Positions 56,695 through 60,634 of a stretch of 60,634 nucleotides of DNA are shown here, one piece after another. Position 1 is the first letter of the stretch. Every line of letters begins with the position of its first letter. Source of the stretch: Deltaproteobacteria bacterium (lineage in GTDB: Bacteria; Desulfobacterota; Syntrophia; Syntrophales; UBA2185); assembly GCA_026388545.1 (NCBI GenBank), contig JAPLJS010000044.1, forward strand, positions 1 through 60,634, written 5' to 3'. Both the position numbers and the translations under genes were made by a program. The notes under the pieces are model-generated. The model was not told where the DNA came from. It saw only the letters and a list, made by a program, of their open reading frames with translations, and did no database searches.

Positions 56695-57752
56695 ATGACC
56701 TTAAGGAAAAAATCTACGCGAGAAAGCGCATCAGCTCCGAGGAGGCCGTCGGTCTTTTCTCCTGGGATATTCTCGAGCTCGGCATGGCCGCGGATTATAG
56801 GACAAGGCTTGCATCCACTGATGATAAGGTGGGCTTTATCGTAGACCGTATCATCAACTTTACCAATGTCTGCGCGGCATCATGCGCATTTTGCGCCTAC
56901 CATGCGCGGGCGGGGCAGATCGAACCGTATGAACTTCCCCTCGACGATATCCTGCGTAAGGTGGAGGAACTGACGGCCATGGGCGGCACGCAGGTCATGC
57001 TCCAGGGCGGTCTGCATCCGGACTACACCCTGGATTTCTATACTACTATGGTAGCGACCGTCAAAAAATATTTCCCCGATGTCTATCTCCACTCCTTTTC
57101 ACCGGCGGAGCTGGTCCATATTGCCCGCCGGGGAGGCCTTTCGCTCGATGATGTGGTACAAAGGCTGAAAACGGCCGGGCTTGATTCCGTTCCGGGAGCT
57201 TCGGATCTCCTTGTGGACAGGATTCGCAGCAAGGTGAGTCCCGGAAAGCTTACGAAAGGAGAATGGCGCACGGTCATGGATACACTCTCGCGTCATGGCA
57301 TGAAATCGAGCGCCACCATGACCTACGGCATGGGCGAAACCCTTGAGGAGCGAATCGCCCACCTTGAAGTCGTGCGCGCCGTGCAGGACAAAACCGGGAT
57401 ACTCCGCGCCTTTATTCCCTGGTCCTTTTCCCCTGCGCGGACACGCATGGAGAATATGCAGCCTGCAACCGGAATCGACTATCTCAGGATTGTGGCAATT
57501 TCACGCATCTTCCTGGACAATATAACATATATCCAGGCGGGATGGCTTACCGAAGGCATGAAACTGGCGCAGATCGCGCTGGCGATGGGCGCCAATGATA
57601 TGGGCGGCGTGCTCACGGAAGAGGTGGTGGTGAAGGCCACCGGTATCAAGACCAGAACCAATATGGCGGAACTCATTGACGTCATCAGAGACGCGGGCAG
57701 GATTCCCGTCCAGCGGGATTCGGAGTATCGTGAGATAAGGACGTTCCAATGA
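56691..57752 (+). CDS. mqnC: cyclic dehypoxanthine futalosine synthase MqnC
   Basis: Radical-SAM cyclase of dehypoxanthine futalosine. The 353-residue protein has the cluster motif CAASCAFCAY preceded by NFTNVC, then MLQGGLHPDYTLDFY, and the PGASDLLVDRIRSKVSPGKL segment. It is a paralogue of mqnE and part of the same overlapping unit. Confidence 0.94.
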   Translation: MNDLKEKIYARKRISSEEAVGLFSWDILELGMAADYRTRLASTDDKVGFIVDRIINFTNVCAASCAFCAYHARAGQIEPYELPLDDILRKVEELTAMGGTQVMLQGGLHPDYTLDFYTTMVATVKKYFPDVYLHSFSPAELVHIARRGGLSLDDVVQRLKTAGLDSVPGASDLLVDRIRSKVSPGKLTKGEWRTVMDTLSRHGMKSSATMTYGMGETLEERIAHLEVVRAVQDKTGILRAFIPWSFSPARTRMENMQPATGIDYLRIVAISRIFLDNITYIQAGWLTEGMKLAQIALAMGANDMGGVLTEEVVVKATGIKTRTNMAELIDVIRDAGRIPVQRDSEYREIRTFQ

Positions 57753-58540
57753 ATATAGACGTTGCCTTTTCCCCGTGTCCGAACGATACCTTTATCTTCC
57801 ATGCATTGATCCATGGGTGCATCGATACTGCCCCCTTCCGTTTCACACCCCGTATCGCGGATGTCGAGGAATTAAATACCCTGGCCTTTGCCGGAACCTA
57901 CCCCGTCACCAAACTCTCTTTTTATGCATATTTGCTGCTTAAGGATCAGTACGAACTGTTAGATGCGGGATCGGCCCTCGGGTACGGGTGCGGACCGATC
58001 CTGGTCGCAAAGAAACCGCTTGTATCCTTTGAGGATGCCCGGATCGCCGTGCCCGGGCGCTATACCACCGCGTACCTGCTTCTCCAGCTCTGGGAGAGGG
58101 GATGCAGGCATATAGAGTTCACGCGGTTTGATCAAATCCTGCCCGGAATTGCCGGGGGCATGTACGATGCGGGGCTCATTATCCATGAAGGAAGGTTTGT
58201 ATACCCTGCATACAACTGTATAAAGATCGTCGATCTCGGCGAGTGGTGGGAGGCGCAGACCGGTCTGCCGATTCCCCTGGGATGCGTTACTGTCCGCAGG
58301 GATATATCGCGGCACAAGGACGCCGTCGAATCCCTGCTTAAGGCATCGGTCGCCCATGCCATGAATAAGCCGGCAGCCTCCAGAGACTTCATTAAATTGC
58401 ATGCTCAGGAACTCGATGATCAGGTGATCTCGGACCATATCTCGCTCTACGTGAACGACTTCACCCTCTCACTGGGCGAGACGGGCAGGAGAGCGATTAA
58501 AACCCTGGAGGAGATGGCACAATGTCAGGCGATCCTGTAA
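57749..58540 (+). CDS. mqnD: 1,4-dihydroxy-6-naphthoate synthase MqnD
   Basis: Cleaves cyclic dehypoxanthine futalosine to 1,4-dihydroxy-6-naphthoate. The 263-residue binding-protein-fold enzyme begins with the diagnostic VAFSPCPNDTFIFHALIHG, has SALGYGCGPILVAKK and GLIIHEGRFVYPAYN. It overlaps mqnC (ATGA) and the mqnB start by 19 bases. Confidence 0.95.
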   Translation: MNIDVAFSPCPNDTFIFHALIHGCIDTAPFRFTPRIADVEELNTLAFAGTYPVTKLSFYAYLLLKDQYELLDAGSALGYGCGPILVAKKPLVSFEDARIAVPGRYTTAYLLLQLWERGCRHIEFTRFDQILPGIAGGMYDAGLIIHEGRFVYPAYNCIKIVDLGEWWEAQTGLPIPLGCVTVRRDISRHKDAVESLLKASVAHAMNKPAASRDFIKLHAQELDDQVISDHISLYVNDFTLSLGETGRRAIKTLEEMAQCQAIL

Positions 58541-59142
58541 TCGGGCTGGTAATCGCTACCATGCTGGAGGCGGAACCTTTCATCAGCGGATTTTCTCTTA
58601 CGGAATGCGAAACGGAACCTTTCACAGTCTATGGAAGAGACCGCATATATCTCATTATTTCAGGAATCGGCAAGGCGAACGCCGCCATGGCCTGCGCCTA
58701 CCTTATCCAGCGCTATCGTCCGGTGTGCCTCTGCAATGCAGGCGCGGCGGGGGCTGTCAGTGCATCATACCGGCTTGGGGAATGCCGTCACATCACGAAG
58801 GTTATCGAGCCCGACCGGCCGGAGCTTAGGACAGGCGTCTACCATACTCATATCCCGGATGTTATAGACGGATTTCCGACCGCCATCCTGGCCACGCAGG
58901 ACAAGCCTGTGCGCGACTCCGCCGAAAGGCAGAGGATCGCCCCGGACGCCCAACTTGTCGATATGGAGGGGGCATCCGTGGTACAGGCATGCAGGAAATT
59001 TCACACGAAGTGTTATCTCTTCAAATTTGTCAGCGATACACCGGATCATATAGAAAGCCGCGATATCGAAAAGAATATCGTACTTTGCCGGGATTCGTTC
59101 TTCCATTTTTTCCGTGACAAGGTGTTGCCACAACTGAAATAA
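58522..59142 (+). CDS. mqnB: futalosine hydrolase MqnB
   Basis: Removes the base from (amino)futalosine before the MqnC step. The 206-residue nucleosidase-fold protein has the IGLVIATMLEAEPFI start, ISGIGKANAAMACAYLI, LCNAGAAGAVS and the VDMEGASVVQACRKF catalytic region. With mqnE, A, C and D it makes a complete early futalosine route in one operon; later steps (prenylation, methylation) are not in the window. Confidence 0.92.
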   Translation: MSGDPVIGLVIATMLEAEPFISGFSLTECETEPFTVYGRDRIYLIISGIGKANAAMACAYLIQRYRPVCLCNAGAAGAVSASYRLGECRHITKVIEPDRPELRTGVYHTHIPDVIDGFPTAILATQDKPVRDSAERQRIAPDAQLVDMEGASVVQACRKFHTKCYLFKFVSDTPDHIESRDIEKNIVLCRDSFFHFFRDKVLPQLK

Positions 59143-59209
59143 ACCCGATGCGTAATTTTGTCTTGTTTCAGTAAGGAGCTAAAATCCTTGATATTTACAT
59201 GGATGAAGA

Positions 59210-59235
59210 ATATACTCCTAAAAATAGGAGTATAT
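59210..59235. promoter_or_regulatory. perfect 11-base inverted repeat after mqnB
   Basis: ATATACTCCTA (59210-59220), loop AAAA, TAGGAGTATAT (59225-59235). There is no T run in either direction, so an operator or repeat is as likely as a terminator. Confidence 0.5.
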
Positions 59236-59262
59236 GAAATTTATTAACAGTTTTCCCTCTTT

Positions 59263-59670
59263 TTGTCTCTCGTTGTGGAGGAATTATGGAAGGAAAGAAG
59301 AGAAATAGTAAGGGCGAGAGGTGAAATTGCTTTTGTATGGAAGGATGGGACAAAATTCATTGGGGAATGTTCTTCCACAATATTCACTGACAAGAGTGGG
59401 CGCGAAAGGACAAGCATGATTATCCGCGATATCACTGCGCAGAAGACTGCCGAGCAGGCACAGCGGGAGGCTAATAAGCATCTTAACGCATTAATCGAAG
59501 CGATACCTGATATGATATTTTTCAAGAATGTACAGGGCAGGTATCTTATCGTCAATAAAAGATATTTAGATAAAAAATATGAGGATTATATGACATCAGC
59601 GAGTTATCCACAGCCGCGCCTGCCTTGCTTCAGAGAGGCAGCAGGCACGGCTGTGGATAACTCTTATTAG
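59263..59670 (+). pseudogene. truncated PAS-domain sensor fragment
   Basis: The frame, opened only by a TTG, encodes the second half of one PAS domain (WKDGTKFIGECSSTIFTDKSG, IIRDITAQKTAEQAQ) and the first third of another (LIEAIPDMIFFKNVQGRYLIV), then runs into a palindrome that supplies a chance tail and stop at 59670. The missing N terminus, missing kinase core and junction with the palindrome indicate a broken sensor-kinase gene. Confidence 0.7.
59601..59663. repeat. large palindrome with two inverted DnaA-box sequences
   Basis: GAGTTATCCACAGCCG (59601-59616) is exactly repeated in inverse at 59648-59663, with further imperfect GCCTGCC-type pairing inside. The arms contain the perfect DnaA-box 9-mer TTATCCACA at 59604-59612 and its complement at 59652-59660. 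It interrupts the PAS fragment. Confidence 0.75.
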
Positions 59671-59689
59671 GGGAAGATAAGCCGTTTTT

Positions 59690-59710
59690 TTATTATCAAC
59701 TTGATAATAA
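59690..59710. promoter_or_regulatory. perfect 10-base inverted repeat before the PAS protein gene
   Basis: TTATTATCAA (59690-59699), one central base, TTGATAATAA (59701-59710), preceded by a T run. Sixty-five bases ahead of the PAS protein start; operator-like, with a possible minor terminator role. Confidence 0.45.
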
Positions 59711-59775
59711 ACAATATTTTACAATAATGATAAGAAACTTTTGATGATTCGTCTCAACATACGGGGGGTAACCCG

Positions 59776-60634
59776 ATGGAAGATCAATCCAAGACAAAAA
59801 AGGTTTTGATCCAGGAACTGGATTCTCTAAGGCAGAGAATTGCAGAGTTGGAGCAATCGGAATTAGAGCGTCAGCAGGCGGAGAAAACGCTGCACGACTT
59901 CGAGAGACGACTACGGTTAGTGTTTGAGCATTCATCGGATGTTATATACACCCTGGATTGTGATTTTAGAGTGACCAGCGTATCACCCTCTGTAGAACGG
60001 TATCTTGGCTATCGCACAGAGGAACTCGTTGGAAAACCATTTAATGACATTAACGTGTTAGCGCCGGAGTCCCTTGAGGCTGCGTTTAAAGATGCCCTTC
60101 AGACTCTCGCCGGGGGTACCGTGCCCACGGCTGAATATGTCTTTATCCGGAAGGACGGTTCGAGGGTAATAGGTGAGGTAAGCGGTTCACCCTTAGTGGA
60201 AGACGGCAAAATCGTAGGATTGATATCTGTTGCACGCAACATCACCGACCGCAAGCGGGCGGAGGGAGCGCTGCGGGATAATGAAACCAAACTACAGGCA
60301 ATCTTCAATGCAGTAGGGACCGGTATTCTCATTATTGACAGGGACACTCAGATAATTATTGAAGCGAATCAGACTGCCATAGAAATGACCGGGCTGACCA
60401 AAGAGAGGATTATAGGACAGATCTGTCACTCATTGGTTTGTCCTGCCCAGGCAGGCAAATGTCCGGTCAAAGATCTCGGTCAAAGTGTCGATAACTCTGA
60501 ACGCAAGCTCATCCATGCTGATGGACATCTTAAAGACATCCTGAAAACCGTTTATCCTATTACCATCAAAGGAAGGGATTGTTATGTTGAAAGTTTTATC
60601 GATATCACCGACCGCAAGCGGGCTGAGGAAGCGC
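59776..60634 (+). CDS. PAS-domain signalling protein, partial (runs off window)
   Basis: ATG at 59776 after a GGGGGG-type ribosome site opens a frame that is still open at the window end (286 codons seen). An N-terminal coiled coil (about 1-45, QELDSLRQRIAELEQ) is followed by one PAS domain (about 48-170, VFEHSSDVIYTLDCDF, YLGYRTEELVG, VARNITDRKRAEGAL) and a second (about 175-286) with a Cys-rich insert, CHSLVCPAQAGKCPV, near residue 216. Such proteins are usually histidine kinases or diguanylate cyclases; the output domain lies beyond the window. Confidence 0.85.
   Translation, partial: MEDQSKTKKVLIQELDSLRQRIAELEQSELERQQAEKTLHDFERRLRLVFEHSSDVIYTLDCDFRVTSVSPSVERYLGYRTEELVGKPFNDINVLAPESLEAAFKDALQTLAGGTVPTAEYVFIRKDGSRVIGEVSGSPLVEDGKIVGLISVARNITDRKRAEGALRDNETKLQAIFNAVGTGILIIDRDTQIIIEANQTAIEMTGLTKERIIGQICHSLVCPAQAGKCPVKDLGQSVDNSERKLIHADGHLKDILKTVYPITIKGRDCYVESFIDITDRKRAEEA

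Noticed and set aside
59601-59663. Chromosomal replication origin
   Set aside because: Only two DnaA boxes, within one palindrome, and none of the usual origin genes or an AT-rich box cluster nearby.

Overview
The window reads as ordinary chromosome of an anaerobic, Gram-negative, deltaproteobacterial-type organism, most plausibly a syntrophic lineage related to Syntrophales/Syntrophorhabdia (Desulfobacterota). This is inferred from gene content, not from a marker-gene search. The signs are a complete futalosine menaquinone operon, rubrerythrin plus rubredoxin, two-subunit family III CoA-transferases, a phenylacetate-CoA-ligase-type enzyme, outer-membrane genes (bamD, OmpA-type lipoprotein), FolE2 in place of FolE, and dispersed palindromic intergenic repeats. 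There is no rRNA, CRISPR array, prophage or intact insertion sequence.

Layout. 1-12.2 kb is housekeeping: folE2, nadE, small envelope or unknown genes, mazG, then queA-tgt-yajC-secD-secF-DUF456-lepB (queuosine tRNA modification and protein export). 12.4-14.9 kb (minus strand) pairs an atypical Nramp transporter with a soluble MgtE-type Mg sensor protein. 15-19 kb is a pyrimidine operon (pyrR, pyrB, pyrC, recO) behind what looks like a PyrR attenuator; a small palindromic element sits between pyrB and pyrC. 19-24.8 kb holds glyQ, glyS and a GAF-GspE/PilB ATPase. 24.9-28.6 kb (minus) has mutS, a YvlD-like membrane protein, rubrerythrin and rubredoxin. 28.9-32.3 kb is the most accessory-looking part: tRNA-Asn, an orphan YgiT-type antitoxin, a HigBA-like module with an apparently leaderless promoter, about 1 kb of degraded sequence, and small unknown genes.

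32.3-34.9 kb (minus) is the region I would look at first. A textbook cobalamin riboswitch with an intrinsic terminator precedes a medium-chain dehydrogenase and a TrpD-family phosphoribosyltransferase whose anthranilate-contact residues appear to be lost. 35-47 kb carries cell-wall genes (mtgA, a LysM-NlpC/P60 hydrolase, an OmpA-like lipoprotein), TCA genes (aconitase, NADP-type isocitrate dehydrogenase), a glyoxalase-methyltransferase fusion, rlmN and two CoA-transferase subunits of which only one keeps the catalytic Asp. 47-54.5 kb has a large hybrid histidine kinase, bamD, trxA, an MTA phosphorylase-like gene, a PduO-type cobalamin adenosyltransferase, an unrecognised protein built of two 44-residue repeats, and a PaaK-type ligase. 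54.7-59.1 kb is the mqnE-A-C-D-B operon. The end has a PAS fragment, a palindrome carrying two perfect DnaA-box sequences, and the start of a PAS-domain signalling protein that runs off the window.

Limits: all homology is judged by eye from motifs. Start codons were chosen from visible Shine-Dalgarno spacing or overlap with the upstream gene. Promoters are consensus matches only.
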